Of a stretch of 64,000 nucleotides of DNA, positions 53,803 through 64,000 are shown piece by piece. Source of the DNA: Linum tenue. Its lineage: Eukaryota; Streptophyta; Magnoliopsida; Malpighiales; Linaceae. Where the stretch lies: the NCBI GenBank assembly GCA_946122785.1, contig CAMGYJ010000005.1, positions 65,918,200 to 65,982,199 on the forward strand. The letters are read 5' to 3'. A model generated the notes under the pieces. That model had not been told where the DNA came from and did not search any database. It worked only from the letters and a program-made list of their open reading frames with translations. The position numbers were made by a program, and so were the translations under genes. Numbering within the stretch: position 1 is the stretch's first letter; each line of letters begins with the position of its first letter.

Positions 53803-54253
53803 TAGAAATGGCAATGGGGCAGGTCTGGGGCGGGTATCTCGATACCCATACCCGCCCCATGGCAGGTCGGGTCCAGGTCGAGTAATTTATCACGGGGCGC
53901 GGGTCAGGGCAGGTCGACCTAATGGGTATGTAATTTATGTGAAAAACATTAGAAATATTCGTTCTTTTCATTGAAAGACAAAGAAAGAAACCATAATATG
54001 ATAAAATGTAGTTAAATTATTGAAAAAATTGAGGTTTTCACTTATTTACAACTTTATTATAACTAAAATATAATGTAATAAGAGGAAAATCTTAAGTAAG
54101 TTGATTAAGATTATATGTAATTTAGGCAAGAACGGGTCAAGAATGGGGCGGGTCAGGGCAGGTCGGGTCGATGAGAGATAGCCATGCCCGCCCCGCCCCA
54201 AAACAGGTCAAACAGGTCGGGTAAATCGGGTCAGGTCGAAATTGTCATCCCTA
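53803..54253. mobile_element. hAT MITE (451 bp) in the E3 leader
   Basis: Ends TAGAAATGGCAATGGGGC and GAAATTGTCATCCCTA. Flanks are CTTGTGCT (53795-53802) and CTTGTGTT (54254-54261), seven of eight matching. GGGCGGGT-type subterminal motifs as in the family at 33103. Confidence 0.85.
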
Positions 54254-54300
54254 CTTGTGTTAGACGTGGTGTTGTTCTCTAAGTGTGTGCAGGGAGGTGC

Positions 54301-57300
54301 ATGACCCGGGACAATTCGGCGCCTTTGGTACCACTTGACGAGAACATCAACATGACTCTCCGACTCCTAACTCGGGAGAGGGAGTTAGCGGAAGCAAGAA
54401 GGAGAAGTGAAGAAAGGGGACAACAATTTTGTCCTGGAGTTAGTGGAGCAGAAGTTGAAGGAGTTGAAGGTGAATTTGATATTGGAGTTGAGATGGCGGA
54501 GAACCAACAAGTAGGGGGAGCCGCCCAAGCTCACAACCAAAATGATGAGGCGGTAGAGGAGGAAGCCCCAAGGACAATGGGTTATTACCAGGGGTGGAGC
54601 TACATTGATTGTAGGGTGGGCCCCGGCCCACCCGGGAATGGTCTCGGCTCCTAGGACCTTCATCATTTTCCTTTAGTTTTGTTTCACCCGATTTAATTCT
54701 CAGTGTTGTAGATTTTGCTTTCTGTTTTACCCACTTCAAGACTTCATCATTTTAGTCCTGTTTATATTTCTTCATTTTCCTTTACCCACTTGATGAAGTA
54801 AACAAATTTTGAGACATCATTATTTTAATTCTCATCTTTATTTCCTTAAACCAAACAACAACAAAATCGCCCCTTCCATACTTTTTATAATCCTCTAGAT
54901 TTTTCAGAAGAGGAAATCGATAAATAAGATTTCCGATTGAGAATTTTTTGAATTGAAATTCATAATCATTTTTCTTTACAGAAGCTATGGTTTATTTATA
55001 ACCTAGGTCAGGGTTTAACCTAGGTTATTTGTTGATAGACAGATTTATCTTCTTCTGACTCTTCCAGTTTCAACTGCTATAGGTGAACGTGTATTTTCGG
55101 TTATGAAGTAGGCGAAGAATAGACTACGAAACAAAATGAATAATGAATTTCTTGCTGATAGTTTAGTTATTTATATTAAATAAACATAGCTAAAAGTTTT
55201 AGTTTAATACTATTTTGAGTGATGTGTCAATAATTATTATTATTTAATAATAATTAGTTTCGGCCCATCTGGTCTTGAAATCCTGGCTTCGCTCCTGGTT
55301 ATTACATGGCCCCACAGTCGGCGGACATTCAATCACCTATCTTACAACCACCTGTGGCAGCCCACAACTTCGAAATCTAACCGACCCTCGTGACTATGAT
55401 TCAAAACAATGATTTGTTCCACGGGCACACAAGCGAATCGCCGAGGGAGCATGTGCAAAGGTTTCTTAACCTCGCGGGTAGTTTGAAGATAAATGGCGTG
55501 CCGGCGGAAGCTTTGCAATTAAGACTTTTCCCCTAATCACTTTCGGGGAAGGCACTTCGATGGCTCAACAACAGGCCACCTCGCTCAATCGCCTCGTGGG
55601 ATGATCTTCTCAACAAATTCATGACCCACTATTGCCCTCCTTCGAAGAAGGGCGAGTGGAGAAAGAAGCTCGCCCATTTCGAGCAAGACAAAGATGAAAC
55701 CTTGAGAGATGCTTGGGGAAAGATTATCCGACTATTTCCTTCAATTCCCTCACCATGGATTTGAGGAGAAATTTCGGATAGAAACTATCTATGGTGGTCT
55801 TATACATGAAGATAAGATCCGCATTGAATCTCTTTTCCAAGTGAGGTTGATGAACATGACCCCACCTCAAGTGACCCAGTTGCTCTAAGATATGGCTCTT
55901 AAAGGAAACGATTTGGGCTTGACGAGAAGTGGGAAGAGAAGCAATGAAAGAGGAGTGCAAAGTGTGGGAGCAAGTGCTCCACTTGAAGCAAAGCTTGACC
56001 AGTTGATCAAGGTAATTCCTGAGGATAAGAAGCAAGGGGGAACAACCCATATAGCAATACTTATAATCCTGGGAGGAGAAATCATCCTAACATTGCTTGG
56101 TCATCCCCGGCTAATCCGATACCCCCTGGTTTCCAAGGCAATTATCAACCTCGGCCAACTTTCATCCAACAAAGGCCTCAATTCCAAAACTCGAGCTTCC
56201 AACAACCTTACCAGCACAAGGTGGTCAAGAGTTTCAACAACACCAACAACCTGACAAGTTGACCAAACTTGAAGACCTTGTGAATACTTTTGTGAGCACG
56301 AGTTCTCAGAAGTTCGAGAAGATTGAGCAACTTATGGATGTGGCGACTATCAAGTTTACCTCGGTTGAGGTGGGACTTTGAAGCCATCAAGCAAGCCTTC
56401 AAAATTTGGAGGTGCAAATCGACAATCTTGCTGGGATCCTCACCGAGAGACCAAAGGGAGCTCTACCTTCTCAAACCATGACAAACCCCAAGGATCATGC
56501 CAGGGTGAATGCGATTCAATTAAGAAGTGGGAAGGTGACTCCGGGAGTTGTTTCCAAGGGAGTGATTGAGAAGAAAGACTCCAACCCCAAGGATGGAGAT
56601 GAAGAGCCCTCGAAGGGAGATAAAGAAGTGACAAGGAAGGCATCGCCGACGCCATCTCCGATGGCTGAGTACAAGCCACCTCTTCCTTTCCCAACAAGGG
56701 TGTACAAGGAGAGGTTGGAAGCAGAATGTGGAGGCTTCATGGAGATGCTCCAAAATCTCCACCTCAACATCCCCTTCCTTGAAGCTATGGCTCACATTCC
56801 AAGGTATGAAAAGTACCTCAAAGGATTCCTCACCAAGAAACCAAAGTTCGAAGACCTCACCAACGTGACTCTAGGCGAGGAGTGCTCGGCTTTCATCTTC
56901 AACCGGTTTCCAAAGAAGCGACCCGACCCAGGTAGCTTCACTATCCCTCTTAGTATTGGTAACCATCACATAGAAAATGCCTTGTCGGATTTAGAAGCGA
57001 GTGTCAATGTGATGCCCTATAAGCTTTTCAAACGGTTAGACCTAGGTGAACTCAAGACCACTAGGTTTAGTGTCACATTAGCCGACCGCTCGGCCATTAA
57101 CCCTAGCGGCATCGTGGAGGACATGTTAGTACGAGTTGGCAAGTTTTACTATCCGACGGACTTTGTGATCCTTGATATAAGTGAGGACATGGACATGCCA
57201 CTCATACTAGGACGTCCCTTCTTGCCACTGCCAAGGCGTTAATTGATGTTAATGAGGGGACTTTGATTCCGAGGGATGGTGAGGAGAGGATCACTCTTGA

Positions 57301-57750
57301 AATTGAACCTAAGGCTAGAAGTGAGGATGTGAAGGAATTGGTATCGGATGACTTGAAAGTGATTAGAGGAGAGCCTCTCAAGGCGAACTCCACTATTACT
57401 TGTGTTGCTTGCGGTGATGTTAAGCAGGAAGTTAAGGAGGGTACTAAGCCCAAAGAAAGGAAGAAGAAAGCTGGGAGGGAAACGATGAAGCAAGCTTTGG
57501 ACCGAAGGAAGGAGAAGGGCAAAGCTAAGGTCGTCAGCCAAGAAGGCCACCCATGGAGTTTAATTTGTGAGGCTATATGCCTCGCCCGAGAACGTGGCGG
57601 ATCCACTCTTGGTGGCATCATGTTCCAAAACATGATAGATCTGCAACGTCAAGCTAGTGACGTTAACTTAGCACTTGTAGGGAGGCAACCCAGCGTAGGT
57701 TTGTTTTATTTTCCTTATTTTCGTTTTTGTGTGTCGAGTGAAGAGTTCTA
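54301..57750 (+). pseudogene. Athila-like gag-protease (E3), interrupted and decayed
   Basis: Starts at 54301 with MTRDNSAPLVPLDENI, matching the E1 gag start. A hAT element splits it at 54588, and it resumes at 55306 (YYMAPQSADIQSPI). The gag domain (KINGVPAEALQLRLFP, SLSGKALRWLNNRPPRSIAS, KFMTHYCPPSKKGEW) runs to about 55720 with stops and shifts. An uninterrupted frame at 56406-57242 holds the protease-containing region: FPTRVYKERLEA, AMAHIPRYEKYLKGFLTKK, GSFTIPLSIGNHHIENALSD, then the active-site region SDLEASVNVMP. The Asp codon is at 56988-56990, with Gly replaced by Glu in the usual DLGAS. After 57240 a shifted frame gives KALIDVNEGTL and a lysine-rich tail to 57750. No RT follows. Confidence 0.82.
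54589..55297 (+). mobile_element. hAT element with transposase relic, perfect TSD GTTATTAC
   Basis: The ends CAGGGGTGGAGCTAC and CTGGCTTCGCTCCTG are inverted relatives. GTTATTAC occurs at 54581-54588 and 55298-55305. The interior 55052-55183 encodes a remnant of the hAT C-terminal dimerisation domain: LLTLPVSTAIGERVFSVMK, a stop, then AKNRLRNKMNNEFLADSLVI. So this is an internally deleted autonomous-type element rather than an unrelated MITE. Length 709 bp. Confidence 0.92.
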
Positions 57751-58849
57751 GTGATCGAGTGGTATCCCCGTGCCACGTTTTGTGGTTTTGATTAGGTCGA
57801 GTCAAATGTTTTTCCAGAAGTGCCCTGTTTTAGTTGATGTTCACGGTCGGATTGCCAAGTTCACGGTCTTACAAGACCATGAACAGGCAAATGCGTCCGT
57901 GAATAGGGCACTTCCACGAGCGTGCCAGTTTTCGACCACCCACAGTTCACGGCCGCATTGCTGTGTTTACGGTCTTAACAACCGTTAACTGGCAAACACG
58001 TCTGTGAACTCTTAGCGTCATCTATAAAAGGGGCATGGAAATTGACCATTCACTTCACGACCCAAAAAATCGCCGGGAAATTCAAATCTCACCGGAAAAC
58101 CGCGAATCTCCGACGGTTTTCAGGCCATTGCACCCACTTCCGGCGAGCAAAACCCAAATCAAACCTCATACCCATTCTTCCTTCATCAAAGGCGGCCTTC
58201 GCCTGTATTTTGGGGAGATTTGGAGCAAAAAATTGCCGGCGAATTCGCCGCCGTTGATCCTCCGACGAGAGTCCGGCGAGCTCCTGACTAAGCTCCGGCG
58301 ACCCTTCTCCAGGCTGTTTTCAGCTGTTTTTCGCCTTCCTCGCCCTCACCTAACTTCCTCCTACGTCCTACTTATGTCTCCATGTTGGTTTTCCAACTCT
58401 ACCTTATTTATTTTGGGAGAATCGGATTAGGTAGTGATGTGAGGAGAATTTTAGTGCCTTGAATGTTGAATTTAGAATTAGGGCGAGGAATTAGCTGAAT
58501 TAGATTGATTGAATGGATGATTGACTTTGCATGAGCTTAGTTGAGCCTTGGTGGACATTTGTTTATTTGAATCGCTTTTATTTGTAGATTTTGTCCACCA
58601 AGTGCTAATTTGTGAATGAATGTGCATTGTTATGCTTGAATGGTGGATGTTAGCCATCGTGGCATGGGTTGGGGTTCAAATTTTTTGTGTAGACGAACCG
58701 TGAAATACCCACAACCACGCCACGGTGTGTTGAGCTTAAATGTTTGAAATCCATAGTGGAGATAAGTGTGGGGGGGATTTTTTTTCCCTCCCAATGAGTT
58801 GTGCTTAACAAATGTTTCAACGTATGGTGTTTGCCAAATTTTGCAGGAT
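57751..58849 (+). promoter_or_regulatory. Non-coding leader with hairpins and TATA before the Athila-type ORF
   Basis: Contains TTCACGG/CCGTGAA-type inverted motifs (GTTCACGGTC at 57859 with GACCATGAAC at 57875; others to 58010), as in the E3 LTR. These are followed by CTATAAAAGGGGC at about 58021, then a long leader with an incidental 131-codon frame. Near its end are a polypurine tract AAGTGTGGGGGGGA (58765-58778) and TTTTGCAGG (58842-58850), a possible 3' splice site directly before the ORF. It could be an internal promoter or a residual LTR-like segment. Confidence 0.45.
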
Positions 58850-59957
58850 GCTTAATGAGGAGTACGAGTTCATCAGTTACCCGGTGAACCAAGTGCTGTT
58901 TGGTGAAAAGTTCCCCTACTAGAGGGATAGCCCGGTCAGGCCACATTGGCGGCTGGACCTGGACCTGTTTAACATGTTTAGGTGCCGAGCTGCAATATCA
59001 GGGGTCGTCTGTTACCCCCAGTGGCGCCTGCCGCTCACCATGGACGAGCTCATATACCAGGAGCTATGCGTGGATTTCTACTCCATGTTCGCCCATGTAG
59101 TCCCAACCGGCAAGAGGAGCCTGCTGTATGTGGAGTTCATGTTGGGAAGTCAGCCCCGAGTGCTGACCTATGACGCTTTTGCCCGGGCCATGGGGCTCGA
59201 TTCGAATCACATGACGATGACGGAGCGGCAGTACACCGTCGACTTCCATTATCAGGCCGCATTCCGATCCCTCTGCCTCCCCGAGCATGAGCACGAGGAA
59301 TACGAGGCGAGCTGCACCAATGCGGTGAAGCTGAGGACTCCCTGGAGGATTCTCTATACACTGCTCACCCATTCGGTCGTCCCCATCTTGCAGTTAGGAC
59401 ATCTGATGACAAACAGGGGGCTTCTGGCTCTCTTCTCCATGAGGCATCCTACAAAGCCGATCCATTTGGGATCACTGATAGACACCTCTTTTCCTCGGTG
59501 TCTAGGGCGGAACAGGGTGGACACCATGCACATGGGGGGCATCATCACGAGGATTGCCCGCCACTTCGGAGTGGATGTGGAGCGATGCTCCATTGTTGGG
59601 AGGACCGAACCCTTACCAATGGCTACACTCTATAACCAGCAGTTGGTACTTCAGAAGAGGGGGATCGAGTACCTCGACGGGCTCCGACCTTCGGGAGCCA
59701 TGCACCGAGCTGTTGACCCGGCTCTAGTGGAGTCAGATGTAGGAGTTCCACCCCCAGAGCAAACACCTGCTCGAGCACGCGGCCATCGACGGCGTCCCGT
59801 GCTCAACCGCCCTATACCACCACCAGCAACTTCATCATCCAGAGTAGCCGGTGATCCCCTCGTCCAGAGGATGGATCGCCTCGTGACTCATGTTGTGGGA
59901 GTGACTTCCCGCCTCGACCGGAAGACCGACCTCCTTGAGCAGATGGTTCGACGCTAG
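58850..59957 (+). pseudogene. Athila-type ORF1-like protein
   Basis: From an ATG at 58851 (MLNEEYEFISYPVNQVLFGE) a stop at 58921 interrupts. The frame is then open from about 58924, with an internal Met at 58974, to a stop at 59955 (327 residues from that Met). Notable blocks are YPQWRLPLTMDELIYQELCV, VEFMLGSQPRVLTYDAFARA, MGLDSNHMTMTERQYTVDF, LTHSVVPILQLGHLMTNRGL and GGIITRIARHFGVDVERC. A proline-rich stretch then precedes a C-terminal helical segment (MDRLVTHVVGVTSRLDRKTD). The layout resembles the Arabidopsis Athila ORF1 family (Pfam ATHILA), whose function is not established. I see no membrane segment that would mark it as envelope-like. Confidence 0.7.
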
Positions 59958-60004
59958 GGTCTCATTCCAGATGATAAGTCGGGGCCTTCGACCGAGTGAG
60001 AGGT

Positions 60005-60421
60005 TGATACAATCAAAGTAGCACAGCTCCAAGCAATTCGAACTAAATAAAAGAACCAGGATAAAGGTGGAATCAACCTGACAGAATTCACTCGTGAAAA
60101 GGGGCAATCGATATAGGAATCGATCGGACAATCTCAAATCGGAATCAAGGGCAGTTGATATGGGTAGCTCACCACAACTAGGATGAATACCTAGCTGATA
60201 AGAGTCGCTCTAACAGAGTAATTAGGGCAAAATTTTTTCAAGGAACTCTGCAATAGCCTTCAAATTAATCAATAGGGTTTCTAATCCTTAAACCAACGTG
60301 TTCAGCCCCTTTAAATAGGCAAATACAATCCAAATCCGACTCCAATAAGGAAAACAATAATAAACCGACTTTAAAACAAAGCAACCGAAAATAGTCTAGG
60401 AAACCCGTTAAGCACAAACCA
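60005..60421 (-). repeat. Probable 3' LTR or 3' region of a minus-strand gypsy element
   Basis: On the minus strand, sequence after the pol stop carries a TATTTAAAGGGGC promoter-like box (about 60309-60321). It ends TTGATTGTATCA at 60005, next to the E3 sequence. The start of the LTR and a polypurine tract are not clear. Confidence 0.5.
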
Positions 60422-61287
60422 TTAAGGCTCCATCTTGCAATCTGCCTTCTCTTCAGCACTTCCTTCTTCTTCCTCCACTCGAATCATCATATATGGTTTC
60501 CCTCGAAACAGCTCAACGTCCATGTCTCCAAAGTAGCTCTCCAAATACTTGGCAAGCTTCTCTTTCAATGTTCTTGCCTTAGCACGTGTGATTGGTCCAT
60601 CGATGCCCTCATCAGCCCCTCCTTCTTCAAAAGGATTTGCCCTCAATTCCGAATTTTCATCCAAATAAAGTGCAAGATCAGAAACATTAAACGTTGCACT
60701 TACTCCATATTCTCCCAGCAAAACGATCTTGTAGGCATTGCTTCCCACCTTTGAAACCACCTGGAAAGGACCATCACAACGAGGCAGCAACTTCGACTTC
60801 CTTTGCTAGGGAAATATCTCCTTCCTCAAGTGCAACCATACCCAATCCCCAACTTCAAAGTGCCTTGTCATCCTGTGCTTGTTCATATTTCACATAATCT
60901 GCTCAGTTCTCCTCTCGATGCACAATCTCGCCTTCTCATGTAGGCTTTTCACGAACTCTGCCTTCTTTACTCCATCGAGATTGACTTGCTCTTTCAAATG
61001 TAGTGGCTTCAAATCCAAAGGAGAGAGGATTGATACCATACACAAGCTCAAACGGAGAGAACTTCGTTGTCGAGTGCACCATCCTGTTGTAAGCAAACTC
61101 CACGTGGGGAGGGCAGTCCTCCTAAACCTTGATGTTGCTTTTGATCACAGCTCGAAGCATCTGGGATAATGTTTGATTGACCACCTATGTTTACCCATCG
61201 CTTTGAGGATGACATGTAGTATAGAACAATAGCTTCGTCCCCAGTTTGCTCCACAACGTCTTCCAAAAAAAAAACTCAGAAACTTAG
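60422..61287 (-). pseudogene. Ty3/gypsy integrase, C-terminal part (after the solo LTR)
   Basis: Minus-strand continuation of the integrase left at 63358. It begins with the [17 protein letters not shown] block, then HPQSDG where a stop (61191-61193) and a second stop (61185-61187) follow. The second occupies the place of the catalytic Glu in the usual SDGQTEVVN. It continues [36 protein letters not shown], then after shifts LLPRCDGPFQVVSKVGSNAY, KIVLLGEYGVSATFNVSDL, and a C-terminal tail ending near 60424 (GPITRAKARTLKEKL). No chromodomain is recognisable. It is non-functional. Confidence 0.87.
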
Positions 61288-63357
61288 TGAAACATCCCAC
61301 CTCTTTGAATTTGGAAAAAGACCTTTCTACCCCGGGGTATAGTTAAAAAATCTCCAATACACAACTTTAAATAAAATACCAAACTCAAATATCTTAATAT
61401 CTCAAATTGAAGCCCTAAACACGTGGGCAAAACTCAAATTGTCCAAAAGAAATGAATCTCCAATCTTTAACTCTTAACCATAAAGTCTTAATAACTTGAA
61501 AAAAAATTCTTCGATGCTTACTCTGACGCTTGGCTCGACATCTCTCACCGACGATGGTGTTGAGCTCCTCTAGCTTGCTGATCACGTACTGGCTGGTTAA
61601 AATTTCCTACCCTACGATCTGGTGAGTGAGTTGGGGTCAGTCTACGCCCTTACGATTGACATCTCTAGTATTTCTTACTTAAGAACTTAACTTAAATTGG
61701 TGGATGATACTTCCACCCTCGAAGATTTTCCTCTTACAACTCAAATCTCAACTTAACATTTGACTGACACTGCAATCCCTCACTAGCTAGTCCGGTTGCC
61801 AACTCATACGTATGAGAAGCCATTCAGGCTTTCCTTAAACTTAGTTAGGGAAGTCGTAACGATTCATCCCGCTAACATCTTAAACTTATCGTGGTGGCTC
61901 TTCACCACGATTCTCAAGGGCATAATTGTTGCCCATCTTAAAAATCTCAAGAGCATAATTGCTGCTCTATCTCAAACTGTCTCACAAGGCAACGGACTGG
62001 CGCTAGTGACTAAAAATACTTAAAACGACTTCACCTTCTTGAAGGTGAGTTACTTCTTAAAAAGAACTTGTTTCTTAACTTAAATAATAACTTATAAACG
62101 GAAAGCTTTAAATTAACTAAGAACCCATGCACATTCACATCAAGCATAGCTCAAACAAAATCACATATCACCAATCATAAACAAAATCAAGAAATAACAA
62201 TCACTTCATCAAAATACTTAAAGCTCGTCCAACTTGAAACAACACATGAGGCGTAGAATTTACCCCCTTTACACTCACCTTGAAAACACGACTCCTCGAT
62301 TCCTTACTCGAAGAAATCCCTCCTAGCCGAAATATCTCGGTGAACCTATTAATAAGAAAGTCATCTCCTTAGTCGACTTAGAATTCCCTTTTTGGGTCAC
62401 TTGAACATCCTCTTCTCAACATCCAGCCCTCGAGACTCGCTCCCAAGGTCCCTTAACCCCCTTTAAAAATTTTCTAAAAATAATCCCTTCAAAACCGACC
62501 ACTTTTCCTAATTATTTTAGTCTTGGACGAATTTTACACCTAACTTGAACCTTCTTAAAAATTCAGATCATAATTTTCCTACATCCAACATGAGTACTTA
62601 TACCCAGGAAAATTATCAAATCCCTATAAACTCCTCGAAAATATTTTTATTTAATTAAAACGAATGTTCGAACAATTTCCAAAATTAGAAATACATCTTC
62701 AAAAATCGCCAAATTAAATTACAGCCATCTCCTAGACCTCCCTCAATTTATAAAAAAATTTCTGAAAATTCCCAGCAGCTTTGGTGACCACCCATAACCT
62801 GTCACTAAAAGCCTGAACGTCTGTTGCTAAAACCCCAGAATTGCACCCTCACGAAAAATCACCAAATCGATCAATCTAACTCAAAGTGAGAGAGTTCCCT
62901 TACCTCTAGGACATGCCTAGGCTCAGACTCAATGACCTTGGATGTCGATTTCTTTGCTCATACACCGACTAACTCTCGATTCCTTGTTGCTTTTGGACGA
63001 TTGGGGGATTTATTTGGGAAGGCAAGGAGGGCAGCGGGTTTGGGATGAATGGAGGCGGCGGGGGCTGTGGAAAAATCGCTCGGTGGGGAAGGGTTTTTGG
63101 GGAAAAACTGGAGGGTCGGGTTTTCTTTGCTTGGGGGATTAGGTGGGCTTGGGCTTGGGGAAAAGAGAGGGTCGGCTGGGGGAAATAGAGAGGGCCGCCC
63201 ACTCGGCCCCTTTTTCTATTTTTTTAAATAAAATAATAATAATAACTTAATTATTATTATTACTACTAAACCGCGATAGCAACTTTTAGTACACCACTGA
63301 CAACCCAACCGATCACGTATTATGGTCAAACCATAACCCAAAATTCGGGGTGTTACA
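61288..63357 (-). repeat. Solo LTR (2070 bp) inside gypsy integrase, TSD CTTAG
   Basis: Minus-strand ends TGTAACACCCCGAATTTTGG at 63357 and GGGATGTTTCA at 61288. Exact duplications CTTAG lie at 61283-61287 and 63358-63362. Same family as 24713-27603 (shared first and last blocks and internal order), but about 820 bp shorter. No internal genes. The integrase frame is continuous across the insertion once it is ignored, confirming the boundaries. Confidence 0.94.
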
Positions 63358-64000
63358 CTTAGTATCTCAATCAGAAACTATGGAACGCGGCATTCCAAGC
63401 AATCGCATCAGTTTCCTGAAAAACAAATCAGCCACGTTAACGGCATCGTTAGTCTTATGGCATTGAATAAAGTGTGTCATCTTCGAGAATCGATCCATTA
63501 CCACGAAAATTGAATCTCTTCCCTTCCTTGTCCGCAGCAAACCAAGCACAAAGTTCATGGAAATATCGATCCATGGAGCATATGGAATCGGCAGTGGTGT
63601 GTACAATACATACGATTGCACCTTCGACTTGGCCTTCTTGCACTCCACACACCTCGTACATAGATTTTCAATGTCTCCCTTCATGTGCGGCCAATAGAAG
63701 GGCCCTTGTAGACAACTCAGCGTCTTGTATACACCAAAATGCGCCATTAAACCTCCTCCATGAGCCTCTCTCAACATCAACTCTCGAAGTGATGCTCGAG
63801 GAATGCACAACTGACTAGGTCGAAACAAATAACCATCACTCCGATAAAAATTCCCATCTCCATGCTTTTCACACTTGTTATAAATCTCTCCAAAATCAGC
63901 ATCATCAACGTAGAGATCTTTAATATGCTCGAATCTCAAGTACCTTGCTCCCATCGTAGTGATCAGTGTATGCCTTCGAGATAGGGCATGAGCAACTACA
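63358..64000 (-). pseudogene. Ty3/gypsy RNase H end and integrase N-terminal part
   Basis: Minus-strand frame entering from the right edge with [15 protein letters not shown], the end of the RNase H. The integrase zinc-binding domain follows ([17 protein letters not shown]...[12 protein letters not shown]). In the catalytic core the first Asp (usual SMDFVLGL) is Asn: SMNFVLGL, codon at 63553-63555. [19 protein letters not shown] follows, then the second Asp in SIVSD (63370-63372). A TGA comes next, where Arg is usual, and then the target duplication of the solo LTR. The rest of pol lies right of the window. Confidence 0.9.

Larger units (their letters stand above)
52260..60004 (+). mobile_element. 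Athila-like Ty3/gypsy retrotransposon (E3), 5' LTR through ORF1; 3' end not seen
   Basis: LTR, tRNA-Asp-type primer site, gag-protease, a long leader, and an Athila-type ORF on the plus strand. No RT or integrase is present between protease and the last ORF, so pol has been deleted or the element is nonautonomous. It is interrupted by hAT elements at 53803-54253 and 54589-55297. On the right it is cut by a minus-strand gypsy element from about 60005. Confidence 0.78.

Noticed and set aside
58035..58430. 131-codon frame in the E3 leader
   Set aside because: Basic/serine/proline-rich composition of a GC-biased leader, no recognised domain. Downstream TATA/leader context suggests non-coding.
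60422..60790. Chromodomain at the end of the minus-strand gypsy integrase
   Set aside because: The C-terminal tail (GVSATFNVSDLALY followed by an acidic stretch and GPITRAKARTL) lacks chromodomain aromatic residues.

Overview
This is a transposon-dominated window of a flowering-plant nuclear genome, most likely a eudicot. The evidence is plant-type LTR retrotransposons with tRNA-Asp or initiator-tRNA-Met primer sites, L1-type LINEs with a C-terminal plant RNase H, hAT and Mutator-like DNA transposons, and broken copies of plant families (alpha-expansin, subtilisin-like protease). I found no intact host gene, rRNA, tRNA or CRISPR. Nearly every coding stretch is a pseudogene or transposon protein with stops and frameshifts. 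The species cannot be named from the sequence.

Layout. 0-3.1 kb: 5' half of an Athila-like Ty3/gypsy element (E1, minus) with a complete 1.4-kb LTR. 3.1-8.6 kb: a stack of nested insertions. It holds a LINE 3' end, a Ty1/copia RT in two pieces, a Mutator-like element carrying an alpha-expansin gene fragment, and a second Athila-like element (E2, plus) that ends abruptly in copia sequence. 8.6-10.0 kb: two adjoining hAT-type ends, the second belonging to a 1-kb element carrying a captured plant gene fragment. 10.15-11.58 kb: a tandem array of a tiny LTR element (TRIM) with seven LTRs and six internal domains. 11.6-15.2 kb: LTR-like sequence next to a decayed LINE. 16.3-16.9 kb: start of a broken subtilase gene. 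17.7-20 kb: hAT and other inverted-repeat elements. 20.0-23.85 kb: a fairly well preserved LINE.

24.7-27.6 kb: a 2.9-kb solo LTR with perfect 5-bp target duplications. 28.0-30.0 kb: copia gag-protease-integrase (minus). 30.5-31.3 kb: hAT element. 31.9-36.4 kb: LINE with two hAT MITEs inserted side by side in its RT. 36.4-37.2 kb: recent 401-bp tandem duplication, followed to 40.3 kb by an exon-like region of unknown nature. 41.0-42.6 kb: LTR-retroelement remnant and a foldback element. 42.8-44.1 kb: a subtilase pseudogene duplicated head-to-head as a long palindrome.

45.6-50.6 kb: full-length copia element with near-identical LTRs but frameshifted genes. 51.7-52.2 kb: inverted-repeat insertion. 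52.3-60.0 kb: third Athila-like element (E3) with LTR, primer site, gag-protease and a downstream Athila-type ORF, carrying two hAT insertions. 60.0-64 kb: minus-strand gypsy pol whose integrase is split by a second solo LTR (2.07 kb) of the same family as the 24.7-kb one.

The genes do not form a pathway. The window is best read as insertion stratigraphy, which can be ordered because many insertions keep exact target-site duplications. Its most unusual items are the TRIM array, covarying hairpin arrays inside the Athila-like LTRs, the subtilase palindrome, and the two DNA transposons carrying host gene pieces.
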